Shown: positions 46,619-57,910 of the stretch, in pieces
How positions within the stretch are numbered: the first letter of the stretch is position 1
How the letters are laid out: every line of letters starts with the position of its first letter
Source: Letharia columbiana
Lineage: Eukaryota; Ascomycota; Lecanoromycetes; Lecanorales; Parmeliaceae
Assembly (NCBI RefSeq): GCF_014066305.1
Contig: NW_023501056.1
Span: 274,501-338,500, forward strand
Direction: 5' to 3'
Length of the DNA: 64,000 bases
Position numbers and translations under genes: made by a program
Notes under the pieces: model-generated
What the model was told of the DNA's origin: nothing
The model's database searches: none
What the model saw: only the letters and a program-made list of their open reading frames with translations

Positions 46619-48091
46619 TCAATCGTTGTAGTTCGATTGGCCCGACCCGTCCTTGTTGACTTTCGGCAGGCCATAGCGGGCGTTCATCTCCTCTTCCTGA
46701 GATTTGCTGTTAGGATCAAAATACGGGCACTCTGCCTGAGATGCGACACGCACTGCGTGTCTGCGGTGTGGGGCAAAGCCGTAGGATGCCGAATGGTTCT
46801 TTCGCGTGTCAGCTATTGTGTGTAGATAGGAGGGCGGGCTTTACTCACGCATATGCGGTTGTCCCAGAAGGCAACGTCATTCTTCTGCCACTGAAATCGA
46901 ACATGAATCTCCTGAGTCGTGGTGATCAGCTCGTTCAGATAGTGGATGATTGCATCGGCTTCTGCTTTGGGAATGCCAACTATATCCGTGACGAACCCTA
47001 TATCTTCGGGGTCAGCATCCGTGGGTCGAGGCAAAGGACCCGAGCAATGAGACAACTCGACAGGTTGTTGAGGATGCTTCTCTCTCAATCAGAGCATGTT
47101 TCACGACGCGAGCATGAGTCCAGAATAGGAAAGACTTCCTCCGAAAATGTACATACCAGGGTTGAAGAAAACAGACTTCCACCCAGTGACGGGGTGGGTA
47201 CGAATTAGCGGGTGCTTCGTGACGACAGGCTCCCGTCGCACGGTACGGCCAAGGGCGATGGTCCCATCCGCTTGGATTTGTGCCGAGTGCAAAGCCTCAA
47301 GTCCTTCGAGGTATTTCTGCATACCCGACGACAAAAGATCATACACAGCATACTGAGAAGCCCACAGTGTGTCACCACCTCCACCGCGTGGAGGGCCAGT
47401 CAGCATCTTTAGCGACGTATATGATGGCGGTTGTACTTCATAGGTCACCTAATCGATGTCAGACATCCCAATAAAATAGGAGCTGTTGGGGACACAAGCT
47501 GCTTACGTCAGAATGCCACAAGAACGTAGGTGCGAATTTGGCACGCTGCTCTTTGGACTTCTCGTCGGTGTAGACCACATGCACATCATCTAGATCCCCT
47601 CGGCGAGGCACAGAAGTGGTAGCGTGCTTGTGAAGTTGACCAAAATACTGGCCAAGCTCGCGTTGGGCGTCAATATCAAGGTCCGTTTGGTTACGGAAGA
47701 AAACCACTCCTCGCGTTGAGATGAGGCGAGCTAGGTCGTCCCTCTGGGCGTCTGTGAGCTTCGCCAGATTTATTCCACTGATTTCAGTGCCAATCTTGGG
47801 GTTGTAATCGAAAATATTGGTGGCATCGGAAAGTAGATTACCAAATTGAGGATCACCTTTGGTACCTCGATCATGGTATGGTACCTCTGTTAAGGGTTCC
47901 CAATGAACGTCGGGGAATGCTGGGCGAAGGTCGTCATACTCGTACTCCCCATGACCTTCGACAATCGTCCGACCGGGTTCGTATTGAATGTTGTGTTTCT
48001 TCTTATTAGGTAGATCCAAAATGCCTCCATCGATCTTGGGCTTGCCGGAATATGCAGGACGGGTGCTTGGCTCTTCTAGAAATGGGGCCAT
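46619..48091 (-). CDS. JLP1: alpha-ketoglutarate-dependent sulfonate/taurine dioxygenase (Jlp1/TauD-like)
   Basis: Non-heme Fe(II) oxygenase of the TauD/TfdA family; yeast Jlp1 releases sulfite from alkyl sulfonates when sulfur is scarce. Four exons on the minus strand (47507-48091, 47157-47448, 46849-46997, 46619-46798) join into 401 residues, close to Jlp1. The substrate region has NPKIGTEISGINLAKLTDAQRDDLARLISTRGVVFFRNQ. The iron triad is H193 and D195 in WHSDV at the first exon junction, plus H344 in RICNHSASYG at the last. R354/R355 (APHRRHAVR) lie where the co-substrate-binding arginine is expected. GGGGDTLWASQYAVYDLL is another conserved block. The third intron (50 nt) brings the distal histidine exon into frame. 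Substrate identity (taurine, other sulfonates or 2,4-D-like ethers) cannot be read from sequence alone. Confidence 0.93.
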
Positions 48092-49858
48092 TGTGAACAA
48101 CGTATGTTTACAATGAACGGTAGTGCGGTGTGTGATATCTTGTTTTGGGGCAATTGTATGCAGAACGATTATGCTAAGGCACAAAGACACTGTGTAGAAG
48201 GTAAAATATCGGAACTGAAGGACGTTACTGACACAGGAAGACAGGTGAATGAGAGGGAGAGATAGAAGAAGGCGTATATAGTCGTGTATTTGAGGCATTC
48301 GTATGGGATGATAAATTACTGTGCTGCGGGTCTCTCTTCCCTTGCTTATTAGCCCGTCACACCATTAAAGTCCGCGAGCACGTCACAAAGGAAATGTCAG
48401 ACTGAGGCTCTTCCCCACATTGCGGAAAAGTAAAACAACACGCGACGATCTGCATCGTGGTGTCCAGTTGCTTCTCATGAACTATTCGCGCTGACTTTTG
48501 GCATTCATATTGACAAGTCAAGATTCCCATTCCTGCATTGGTGCATCTGCAAATGAACGCAGAGCCTAGAGTCGAGGTTCGGAGAGCCTCTTTGTTGGTT
48601 CAATGTTGATCGCTCAGCGTAGCAAGCTCCTCTCGCAGCAAAAGTGAAGGAGGGTTGTCCGGAAGGGAACACAAGAAAGAAGATATGTTGTGCTGTGATT
48701 GGTGGCTTAATATTTGGCTAGTCCAATTGCGGTCATAACGCGATCCGTGCGCCGGAGGCGAAGCACCATCATCATCTCGCACGCAAAATCAAACATTCTG
48801 GCGTGATGACTCCCTTGTACAATATTGACAAAAGATCCGCCCTTGGTCAGCTAGCTACAGATGCCCATGATTACATACCCTTTCACTTGCGCGCCATACT
48901 CCTGAGCATTGCAACCATACATACTATACTTATCCTCTCGGGATCTTCAGGAGTGCGTTCAGATCTTGCCTCCACGGCGGCCTTTGGAAGAACAAGACGT
49001 ATAGGAGATCCAATGGCGCCTTCATCGAGGGTTGACACTGAGAGCATCTTGCCGCCACTTACCGGGTCTTCCGCAGGTTTACCGCAGACTTAAGGGTATT
49101 GTAATTATGCATTAACGATGCGAGCACTGACCGCAGCGTTGGCGTTTCCCCAGCTTTCATTATTCAACCGGGTCCATCATAATATCAGCGTCTCTCTCGA
49201 ACAACTCGGCATTGCCCGGTACGAACCAGGCTTGCATATCATTTGAGTGTTATTAGACCTGATGCCTGGAGCTGAGTATCCACCTATGATCGGCGATATC
49301 GCCGCACACCACGGAACGGCATGGCTTCCTATTCACTTCCACCAATTATGTATCCGTTCAATCCTTGGCATATGCACAGTAAGACCTCAATTCACACCGC
49401 TCGAATGGAGACCCTTTCGTTGCGTCTCCACCTTGAAATGGTGCTCTTCAATCTTTCCAGAGCTTTTCCCTCATTGAGTGGACTGCACCAACACTTTGGC
49501 GTCGTGTAATGGCAGAAGGTCAGCTCAATTGAGCTTTTCGCATGCGCGTCAAACTGGACTTTGGACCGAATTGGTCAGATGCTTCCCCGTGAAGCTCTAA
49601 AAGGTCTCATTGACATATCAGACTTGCTGATAGCACATCACGCCACCGTGGTCCTTGTTTCGTGGTCTTATGAAGTCTCCAAGTAAAGGGGCTTAATACA
49701 TGAGTCACTGCTACCCAGAGCCAAGGAGTATGGTCGTGTCGAATCTGCTCTTGTATTGCCCTTCACTCTAGTGTCGAACGAATCCGCTTGGTATTGTGCC
49801 GCTGGTCGAATTAGATGTCATTGTGAATATAGTGACAGTCCAAGAAAGAAAATTCGCG
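48092..49858. other. 1.77-kb intergenic region
   Basis: Holds the dioxygenase promoter on its left and the 3' region of the PQ-loop gene on its right. Small ORFs (for example 48803-49093 and 49247-49477) show no recognisable family, and their frames overlap. I see no RNA gene or transposon. Confidence 0.45.
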
Positions 49859-50895
49859 CTATCGTTCATTCCCGAGCAAGCCCGTCCGTTCATGATCCTC
49901 GTCGCCATCAGCATAGCCGTGCCCGTTTCCAATGATTTGGTTAGCATGCTCATTGGAACCACCGGCCACGCCTCCAAGCCCAGCTTTCCCCTTCTTCCGT
50001 GCTCTCAACTCGAAGGTGATCCCCATCACCAACAGACAACCCTGGAGTACCCCTGTCACAAGATAGATTCCCCACGTACTCCAGCCCTCCCACCCAAATC
50101 TCGCTGCTAGACTCCCCACCCACACAAAGCTTCCCGGCGTTTGTATGCACATCATCGGTATGCTCAAACTGCCCATCTCTTGCAGCTTCCACGTCGTCCA
50201 TATCTGAGGCAAGAATTGTATAGCGGCCAAGCATGTGCCGAAGATACCAAGGAAATGTGCCCATGAGGCGAGACGGGAGCGGTAGAGGTAGATGATGATG
50301 ACGGACACTAGGAAGGTGAGGACCAGGTGGACTATGGAGGTTAGGAAGACTGTGATGGCGAGTCGGTAGGTGGGCTCATCTTTGGACTTGGCGTCCGAGG
50401 GTGTGCGCGGGAAGAATAGGAGGAAGAGGAATAGTCTATGCTGTCATCAGCCATCGAGACCATGGTCAAAGACCGAGATGACGAGAGGACCCTCACATGA
50501 CCATGAAACAACTCCACTGCACCCCGACCTGCGCTATACCCAAGGCTCCCGCCACACATTCAAAGCCACTTAGCTCTCGGCAGCATGCAAGATCTCGGCG
50601 ACTGGCAGGGAGAGTCAAGATATTGGCAAAGGCACAGGTGCCGGATGTGGTGCCTAGGAGCACGAAGTACGGTGAGATGCCTGCGGAAGATCGGCGGGAG
50701 ATGATGCGATGATGTTGCGGGAGATATGACACAAGAATACCAAGGAGGATGAGACTTATGGGACCCGTTACTAAATAGGTAAACGTCTGGGAGCGGAGAA
50801 TAGACCTACATGGAGAGGATGAAGTTGAAGATGTTTGGGGAGGAAAGGTCGACGCAAGCACCGCTGACGGGTTGGTCTATCTCATAGGAGCCCAT
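49859..50895 (-). CDS. PQ-loop repeat membrane protein
   Basis: Seven-helix-type membrane protein of the PQ-loop/MtN3 group. Relatives export cationic amino acids or cystine from vacuoles/lysosomes, and others are uncharacterised. Three exons on the minus strand (50810-50895, 50497-50754, 49859-50435; introns 55 and 61 nt) give 306 residues. The first PQ motif is in ILVSYLPQHHRIISRRSSAGISPYFVLLG and the second in CLAAIQFLPQIWTTWKLQEMGSLSIPMM, each followed by the characteristic serine-rich turn. The first intron acceptor (CCATAAG) is chosen because it alone keeps the reading frame and joins FNFILS to ILILLGIL. The C-terminus is hydrophilic and ends DHERTGLLGNER, reminiscent of a dileucine-type vacuolar sorting tail. 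It is divergent from TYW1 with 219 bp or less between start codons. Confidence 0.88.
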
Positions 50896-51114
50896 GGTGG
50901 ATGCTTTGAGCTCAGTATACTGGATGAGATATTCTCGCCGCCCATAGAAGCAGGTATGGCTCCACGACGGTGAAGGGAGAAACAGTAAACAATGAAGAAC
51001 CGCGTGATCGGCGGGCAAGCAGTCAGCCCTATGAGGATCATTTCCGCGTGCCCCTCCCGGCCCACTATACTTTTCGCCGGAGCTTCTTTTCTCTCTACGT
51101 TGCACGTTGCGATA

Positions 51115-53541
51115 ATGGAGGTCTTCGGTAGGCCAGCTTCTGGCTCCAAAGATCGAGGCATCCTGATATACGGTATGTGGATAGCCTTACTCGCTGATCA
51201 GATTCATCTTACATCCGGAATAGCATTCATCCTCGATCAATGGCATGAGTACAGATATTTCTTGCTGCTCGCCGCAGTCCTGTTAGGCCTAGCCGTATTT
51301 ATGCACTTCGACAATAGGCTTCGAAGGGAACGATTAACGCCCTCACCCGCCGCGAGTACTCCAGAATATGGTACAGTGGAAAAGCCGGGCTGGCTGAATG
51401 AGAAGTCAAAGTCCACAATACTAGCAGAACGTGAAGATGAGCGATCTGAGAAAGCAGAACCATATGAAAACGTTGCAATGCAATTTCCCAATGTCTCTGT
51501 GCGACCACGACCCGGCCCGAAAAGAGTGACAGGCTCCAAAGTGGATAGGAAGCCCAAGTCTGAAAGATCCGCACATCGGAGGATTCAGCCATTGGTCTTC
51601 TTTTCATCTTTGACGGGGACGACGGAAATTCGTGCTCTAGCATTGCTAAACGAATTACATACCTTACTGAAAGACCACTCATCTACAGTACTAGAGCCTC
51701 AGATTCATGATCTATCCTACATTGACTACGATGATTTCTATGTCACACCTCCCAAGTCTCACCAGATTGATCAGCATGTTCAATACTTCTACCTTCTAAT
51801 GCTACCCTCATACAACATCGATACCACCTTAGACACTTTCTTGGCCCATCTTCAGGAAACCCACAATGACTTCCGGATAGACACGGCGCCACTTTCTGGC
51901 CTTGCAGGGTACTCGGTCTTTGGCTTCGGAGACAAAGAAGGATGGAGCACGGAGAAAGAAGGCTTTTGCTCGCAAGCAATTGAGGTGGATAAATGGATGG
52001 CAAAGTTAACTGGAAGGAAAAGAGCGTATCCATTGGGTTTGGGAGATGTAAAATCAGATTCAGAGCGGAGACTGGGCGAATGGAGGGACGGGGTGGTAAA
52101 GGCACTGCTGGACATAGCTGCTAATGGAGGTCTAGGTGAAGGTGTCGCTGGGAGCGGAGACGCTGTGGAAAGCGAGGAGGAGGATGCGGACGAGGCCGCA
52201 GAGCCGGGAACGGTTCTCAAAGTAGAAGCTCGGAGACCGGCCAAGCGGAAACGACAACAAAAAAATTCACCCGTCGATGACCTTGAAGACCTAGGAGGCA
52301 AGTCGGGCGATGCCTCGGAATTTCGTTCTCCCTTGCCTATCGACTTCACTACCTCCTCCCTCACATCCACTACTCCTCAAGCTCCCAAAGCTATGGTTCC
52401 CGTCTCCTCACCTACTCACGCAGCCCTCACCAAACAAGGCTACACAATCATTGGCACACACTCCGGTGTCAAAATCTGCCGTTGGACTAAATCTGCCCTC
52501 CGTGGCCGAGGCTCCTGCTACAAGTTCTCCTTCTACGGCATCAAATCACATCTTTGCATGGAAACCACTCCCTCTCTTTCATGTTCTAACAAATGCGTCT
52601 TCTGTTGGCGTCACGGCACCAATCCTGTAGGTACGACTTGGCGCTGGCAAGTTGATCCGCCGGAGATGATCTTCGACGGGGCAAAGGAGGGCCATTACAA
52701 GAAGATCAAGATGATGAGGGGTGTGCCAGGGGTGAGAGCTGAGAGATTCCAGGAGGCCATGAAAATTAGGCACTGTGCATTAAGTTTGGTCGGCGAACCC
52801 ATTTTTTACCCTCACATCAACGAATTCGTTGCGATGCTGCACAGAGAACATATATCCAGCTTCCTAGTCTGCAATGCGCAGCACCCAGATCAACTAGCTA
52901 CTCTCAAATCCGTTACGCAGCTGTACGTGTCCATAGACGCCAGCAACGCCGAGTCGTTGCGGAAGATCGACCGCCCCCTACATCGAGACTACTGGCAACG
53001 CCTCCTACGTTGTCTTGATATTCTACGTGAGAAGCGGTTTAGAATGCGCACCGTCTTCCGTCTGACCCTCGTGAAAGGCTTCAATATTGACGATGAAGTC
53101 GAGGGCTACGCTGACCTTGTTGCCCTTGGACTCCCTTGCTTCGTTGAGATCAAGGGCGTAACCTACTGTGGAAACTCATCCTCCGCGGGCGCAGGACTGA
53201 CGATGCAAAATGTTCCTTTCTACGACGAGATCACTACCTTCGTTGAAGTTCTCAACGCTGCTCTGGAACGCCGAGGGTTAGAGTATGGCATTGCAGCTGA
53301 GCATGCGCATAGTTGCTGCGTGCTCGTTGCCAGCAAGAGGTTCTACGTTGAAGAGAAGTGGCATACAATCATTGATTACGAGAAGTTCTTTGAATGTCTG
53401 GAGAGTGGGAAGGACTTCAGTCCTGAGGACTACATGGGCCCACCAACTCCAGAATGGGCGACTTGGGGCAATGGAGGCTTTGACCCAGCGGATGAGAGGG
53501 TGGACAGGAAGGGGAAACCAAAGGTTGAGAAATTGAGGTAG
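51115..53541 (+). CDS. TYW1: tRNA wybutosine-synthesising protein 1 (Tyw1)
   Basis: Radical-SAM enzyme that condenses N1-methylguanosine 37 of tRNA-Phe with pyruvate carbons to form the tricyclic wyosine base. Start chosen at ATG 51115; an in-frame ATG at 50992 exists but the intervening sequence looks like a CT-rich leader. A probable 51-nt in-frame intron (51173-51223, GTATGT donor) is included, giving 791 residues. Order of parts: one N-terminal transmembrane helix (FLLLAAVLLGLAVF, about residues 32-46), then a flavodoxin-like domain from VFFSSLTGTTEIRAL. A charged linker follows, with KRKRQQ. The radical-SAM cluster cysteines are C473, C477 and C480 in CSNKCVFCWRH. The TIM-barrel and wyosine-base-formation region carries FVEIKGVTYCGNS and EHAHSCCVL. 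The membrane anchor fits ER attachment as reported for yeast Tyw1. Confidence 0.95.
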   Translation: MEVFGRPASGSKDRGILIYGMWIALLADQIHLTSGIAFILDQWHEYRYFLLLAAVLLGLAVFMHFDNRLRRERLTPSPAASTPEYGTVEKPGWLNEKSKSTILAEREDERSEKAEPYENVAMQFPNVSVRPRPGPKRVTGSKVDRKPKSERSAHRRIQPLVFFSSLTGTTEIRALALLNELHTLLKDHSSTVLEPQIHDLSYIDYDDFYVTPPKSHQIDQHVQYFYLLMLPSYNIDTTLDTFLAHLQETHNDFRIDTAPLSGLAGYSVFGFGDKEGWSTEKEGFCSQAIEVDKWMAKLTGRKRAYPLGLGDVKSDSERRLGEWRDGVVKALLDIAANGGLGEGVAGSGDAVESEEEDADEAAEPGTVLKVEARRPAKRKRQQKNSPVDDLEDLGGKSGDASEFRSPLPIDFTTSSLTSTTPQAPKAMVPVSSPTHAALTKQGYTIIGTHSGVKICRWTKSALRGRGSCYKFSFYGIKSHLCMETTPSLSCSNKCVFCWRHGTNPVGTTWRWQVDPPEMIFDGAKEGHYKKIKMMRGVPGVRAERFQEAMKIRHCALSLVGEPIFYPHINEFVAMLHREHISSFLVCNAQHPDQLATLKSVTQLYVSIDASNAESLRKIDRPLHRDYWQRLLRCLDILREKRFRMRTVFRLTLVKGFNIDDEVEGYADLVALGLPCFVEIKGVTYCGNSSSAGAGLTMQNVPFYDEITTFVEVLNAALERRGLEYGIAAEHAHSCCVLVASKRFYVEEKWHTIIDYEKFFECLESGKDFSPEDYMGPPTPEWATWGNGGFDPADERVDRKGKPKVEKLR

Positions 53542-53789
53542 AGTCTGAAATGGTTCTGACTTGCCGGAGGGTTCGAGGCTTTGGTGGAGGGAGAGAAGAA
53601 GCACTTCCGTAGAAACGGCGGCTCGGGGGGTAGCAAAGGGTCCGAGGACCGCAGCCCCAAGTGCACAGTCTGCAGAATACCCCAAAAGCACGGGTCAATA
53701 CTATCGGGAACGGCGTAGGTTGTAAAAAGCGCATTGCAGGCATCGTGCAGTTTATGGGCATCTAACCCCAAGTCTATGGTAGAATACAA
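53542..53789. other. TYW1 3' region
   Basis: 248 bp between TYW1 and the relic of adenylosuccinate synthetase. Nothing else is recognised. Confidence 0.4.
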
Positions 53790-54370
53790 TCACGTTTTCA
53801 TAATCATGTCCTCCCTCGCCGGCCCCGTACCTATGTACTTGACCTTCACGCCGACGAACTTCTCAATGAACTCCACATGCGCTCTCGCGTTCTTGGGCAA
53901 ATCGTAGTAGGTTCTGGTGCCTGTTGCGGGTTTTTGCCATCCCGTTCAGGTCGTATATTGGACCTGTGCCCTTGCTAGTTTTTGCAAGTCTGCTGGGAAG
54001 GAGTCGAGAATCTGGCCGTTTAGCTGATATGCGGTGGCTATCTGTATCTCTGGAAAGTCGTCCATGATGTCGACTTTTGTGAGATTCAAAGCGGTGTAGT
54101 GGTTCGCTGCCGTAGAATATTTCACGATGACTAGATCCAGCCAGCCCCGGTTTTAACACCGAATTCTCTGCCAATAGACTAAAATCTATCCCCGTGATCG
54201 TTGAGCTGTTCTGTAGGTAGGGGTCCCCCGCCTACCCGAGTGGTGTAGGCTTTCACCACACCTATTGTCTCCTTTACCTTGAAGGGATTCAGGGTAAGGC
54301 CGGTAATGACACGGCGATCCCTGTGTTTGATGAGGTTACGAAGTGGTAGGTCCTGTTATAACTGTCAGTA
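53790..54370 (-). pseudogene. ADE12: decayed C-terminal fragment of adenylosuccinate synthetase
   Basis: Reading the minus strand gives consecutive blocks of the purine-biosynthesis enzyme in the correct order but broken. They are FVTSSNTGI; then, in another frame, [10 protein letters not shown] and [14 protein letters not shown] with PTEQLND; then SIGREFGVKTG after an in-frame TAG. After a frame change come GWLDLVIVKYSTA and NHYTALNLTKVDIM, and after a TGA come GWQKPATGTRTYYDLP and FIEKFVGVKVKYIGTGPAREDM. At least two stops and two frame changes, plus the missing N-terminal two thirds, rule out a working gene. The breaks cannot be removed by plausible introns. This is a partial duplicate of a gene that must be intact elsewhere. 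One stop fits a CAG-to-TAG change, as repeat-induced point mutation would leave, but the evidence is thin. Confidence 0.85.
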
Positions 54371-56229
54371 ACGGTAAGAAGCCCGATATCAGGAGCTGTG
54401 TAAATCAAGGATTGTCGACGCATCGCAAGCTTCGTGGCACGGTGAGCAAACTCGGTTCCCCTGAATTGGGCAGACTTTCTGGGTCACAATCCCTAACTAA
54501 TTGAACGATTTTTGATTTTTGAACATTTGAAAGCCTGAAACGTTTGAACGAAGCAAGGAACCTATCCATAGTCCACGTCCAACATCAGTGCATTAGCGGC
54601 TTCCACCAGGAGATTTGTCTGGGCAGATCCCTGTGCGCTCTCGATCAAAGGCCTATACTGTATCCACCACAAATGATTGCAAGGCGTCTCGATAGCCATC
54701 GAAACGTGTTATTTTTTACCACCAATACGCCTGAATCTGACCTATTAGCATGACAATCAGCCAAGCGGCCGGATAGAGTAGGGAACACTTCAATCCCTGG
54801 CTCCTTTCATTCACTCGACATCGCCTTCCCGTTTATTATTTTTCGATGGGGCAACCACTGCGACGAGTAGCGCTGAATATAAATGGTGTAGTCATCAGGA
54901 CAGACAAGCTGGTGGTCAAAAGGCAGGCAATCTACATCGATCAGCGGTCTGACTGTTTGATGCATTCACTACGTGCGTGAGCCAACGTTCGAGCGCGTGG
55001 GAGTGGAAAACAGCAGCGCTTCTTGCCACAACGTTTCGATTAGCGCTGTATGCTAAACAATCGATGAGCCACATGAGATCAGCGTTGTCTGAGCTGATCC
55101 AAGGCTACGAATAGATTGGCAGTTTGAGCATGTTTATTGCAAGAAAATGAAGTCTACATTATTTGTTTTTGTAGATTTATGAGAGTAAGGCATAGCCGAA
55201 TTTTAGCCTACGAGTATCTCGGTAAATTGAATATCCGGGCTCGCGGGTAAGGCAGATGCGAGTAAGTACGGGAGTACGTTTTTCCGCCCTGGAAGCTTAT
55301 CTGACTGACATCTCACGGGTAAGAGGGAAACCCTCGCTCATCCAACGTACCCGTAAAGGAGAATCCGCTGCTCATCTCGCTCTACATAAGCTCTGTCATG
55401 GAGGATGGAGGAACAGGACTTGCCACCATGTTCACCGAGGAAATGCATTTGGAAGCCTCGGGTGAGGTAAGGGCCAAACAATTTCGCGGATTTGGCGCCC
55501 TGTTTCAAAGCTCTCTTCGTTTCATCGAGGCATTGGTCAGTCTAGTATTGAGACACGCGATGCCCCTAACCCACATACTGGGCTGAAAACCATCGTAGCT
55601 GGTCTGTGAATGGCAAGGGGCTGGATCACCTTTGCCTTGGATTTTAATGGAACATGATTTACATGTACGAGTCCTTCAACAGGGCTAAATCTCCCCGCAG
55701 GATCACGGCCGGCTCCACTCGCATGATCTCCTTAATACTTCTAAGTCCAATGCGCAGCAGTGGTTGTTTAAAGAGGACAACTAGCCATGAACTTCTCCTT
55801 GATACTGCGCTTCGCATCCCTCTGAGATGGCGCTTCGGAGAAACAACTAGCATTTCTCTTGACTCACTCTTTTGACTGCCTACTCTCACTCCTTTGACCG
55901 TATCATCCACAATCTATCACAGCCTTTGCCTGTGTCCTGGAAGTATACGAATTCATGCACTTATCCGTGGTGGTCGCCCCTACGCTAGCGCCAAGAGTCA
56001 ACAATAACTATTTTGAGTAACTTATCTTCATAACAACCTCCTCCATTCACGTCAAGTTCTTCCTCACATTCATCAAAGATTTTTTCATCATTCTTCAGGT
56101 CATCATCTCAGTACACTCATTGAAATTAAACTTGCCTTCTTCTTCCAGATCATTCTCTCATCTTCTGCGGCTCGTTGATCGAGCTGTTTCCCATTTCGAA
56201 AACACAACACCGGCCTCAATATTAGCAAC
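54371..56229. other. 1.86-kb gene-poor region upstream of the AA9 gene
   Basis: No supported gene. All ORFs are short and without family resemblance. The right end (about 56060-56220) is strongly pyrimidine-rich, consistent with the AA9 promoter and leader. Together with the neighbouring pseudogene it looks like degenerating or rearranged DNA. Confidence 0.45.
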
Positions 56230-57910
56230 ATGCTCGTCTCACACGTCAAGATTGTCATCCTCGTAGCTGGAACTGCTCAACTTGCTCGCGCTCATACCGC
56301 TTTCACTAACTTCTTCGTCGATGGGGTTGACCAGGGTGATGGTACTGCTGTCCGCATGAGCAATAACATCCAGCAGGCGACCTTTCCGCTCAGCAGCGTT
56401 ACCAACCCTGATATGGCCTGTGGTAAGTTTACATTTGTTCTTGTTTCCCTGCCAAATTCCTATGCTTCCTGGTGGTACATTAATGTGGGCTACAAATCAT
56501 CCCCCACCATTTGACCGTCGTTCGAGCTACAAATCGCGAAGCTGACAATTTGTCAGGTGTCAATGGCGAGACTGGCGTGTCTCGTGTTGCCAGCGTCAAC
56601 GCAGGCGATACTCTCGCGTTCGAATGGCGCGATTGGCCCGATGCTTCTCAGCCAGGATCTATTGATCCTAGTCACAAAGGTCCGTGCGCGGTCTATATGA
56701 AGAAAGTCGACAACTCTGCTGCTTCCAACAATGCCGCCGGAGATGGCTGGTTCAAAATCATGGAAGACGGCTACGATAGCACCGCTGGCAAGTGGTGCAC
56801 TGAAAAGCTCATCCCTAATGACGGGCATCTCGCTGCTACTATCCCCCATGATCTCGCCGGCGGTTACTACCTTGTTCGTCCAGAACTTCTGGCATTGCAA
56901 CAAGCAGACAAGACACCAGCCGATCCCCAATTTTACGTTGGCTGCGCGCAGATCTTCCTGTCGTCCAGCGGTTCCGCTGTTCCTCTCAGTACCGTTTCAA
57001 TTCCTGGATACATCAATATGAGCACGCCAGCCATGACCTTCAACATTTACGACCAGCCCATGAAGCTACCATTTCCTGATTTCGGTCCGCCTCTGTATAC
57101 AGCTGGTAGCTCCAAGCGTGATCTCGAAGCTCGTGCGATGGTCCAGACGATTGGCCTCAAGCCAGATGCATGTGCGATGGAAAATGTCAATTGGTGTGGC
57201 TTCATACCTTCTTCTTACACTGATGAAACTGGCTGTTACGCTGTGAGTCTCCCTGTTTACCATGTTCATGGAAAATCATTTAGCTTGCTGACTTCGTCTA
57301 CAGGCATCCCAGAATTGCTCTGTCCAGGCTACCGACTGCTACAACTCTGCCGGACCCACGGGTAGCAAGAATTGCTTCAATTGGGAAAATTTCTGCACAC
57401 AGATTCGCAACGGTTGCGGTGCAGGTAATTACAACGGACCGCCCTCCATTTCCAGCTTCATGCCCGCACCCCTGCCGAAACTCGACTTGGCAGCGGTCGT
57501 TGCTGCGAGTGGCCCCATGGCTATCTCTAATTCAGCACCCATAGAAGCTTCCTCCACTGTCTCAATGGAGGCATACGATTCTGCAACGACTGCTATGCCT
57601 GCACCTGCGGGTACTGACAGCAACGGATCCAGCATGTCTACGGCTGACGGGTCTATTGACACTTGTGGTAGCAATGGCGGTGGGACCTGCAAGACGGGGA
57701 TGTGTTGTTCTTCTCATGGGTCAGTCGCCATACCTGCTATTCACAACGGTCAGCGCTGATGAATTTATTAGATACTGCGGTACGGCTGAGAATTACTGTG
57801 GCTCGGGGTGTCAGTCTCAATTCGGCAACTGCCCTGGAACCACAAAGCGCAAGCGCTGGCACATGCGACAGCACGGACACATCTTTCGTAGTCGCGGACT
57901 TCATCTCTGA
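56230..57910 (+). CDS. AA9-type lytic polysaccharide monooxygenase with C-terminal CBM18 chitin-binding module
   Basis: Secreted copper oxygenase predicted to cleave beta-1,4-glucan oxidatively. Four exons (56230-56422, 56557-57242, 57304-57719, 57772-57910) give 477 residues. A 21-residue signal peptide ends in ARA, so the mature protein starts with His22 (HTAFTNFF), half of the copper histidine brace. The second brace histidine is in DPSHKGPCAVYMKK and the axial tyrosine in PQFYVGCAQI. DMACG joined to VNGETGVSRV across intron 1 fits AA9. After the catalytic domain, a Cys-rich segment (TDETGCYAASQNC... CFNWENFCTQIRNGC) and a Ser/Thr/Ala linker lead to DTCGSNGGGTCKTGMCCSSHGYCG... SGCQSQFGNC. 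That is an eight-cysteine hevein-like CBM18, completed by the last splice. A basic tail (KRKRWHMRQHGH) ends the protein. A chitin-binding module on an AA9 enzyme is unusual. Confidence 0.9.

Noticed and set aside
50992..51114. Earlier in-frame ATG for TYW1
   Set aside because: The 41 extra codons are CT-rich and leader-like and would leave only 96 bp to the divergent PQ-loop gene. The ATG at 51115 has a better context. Not excluded.
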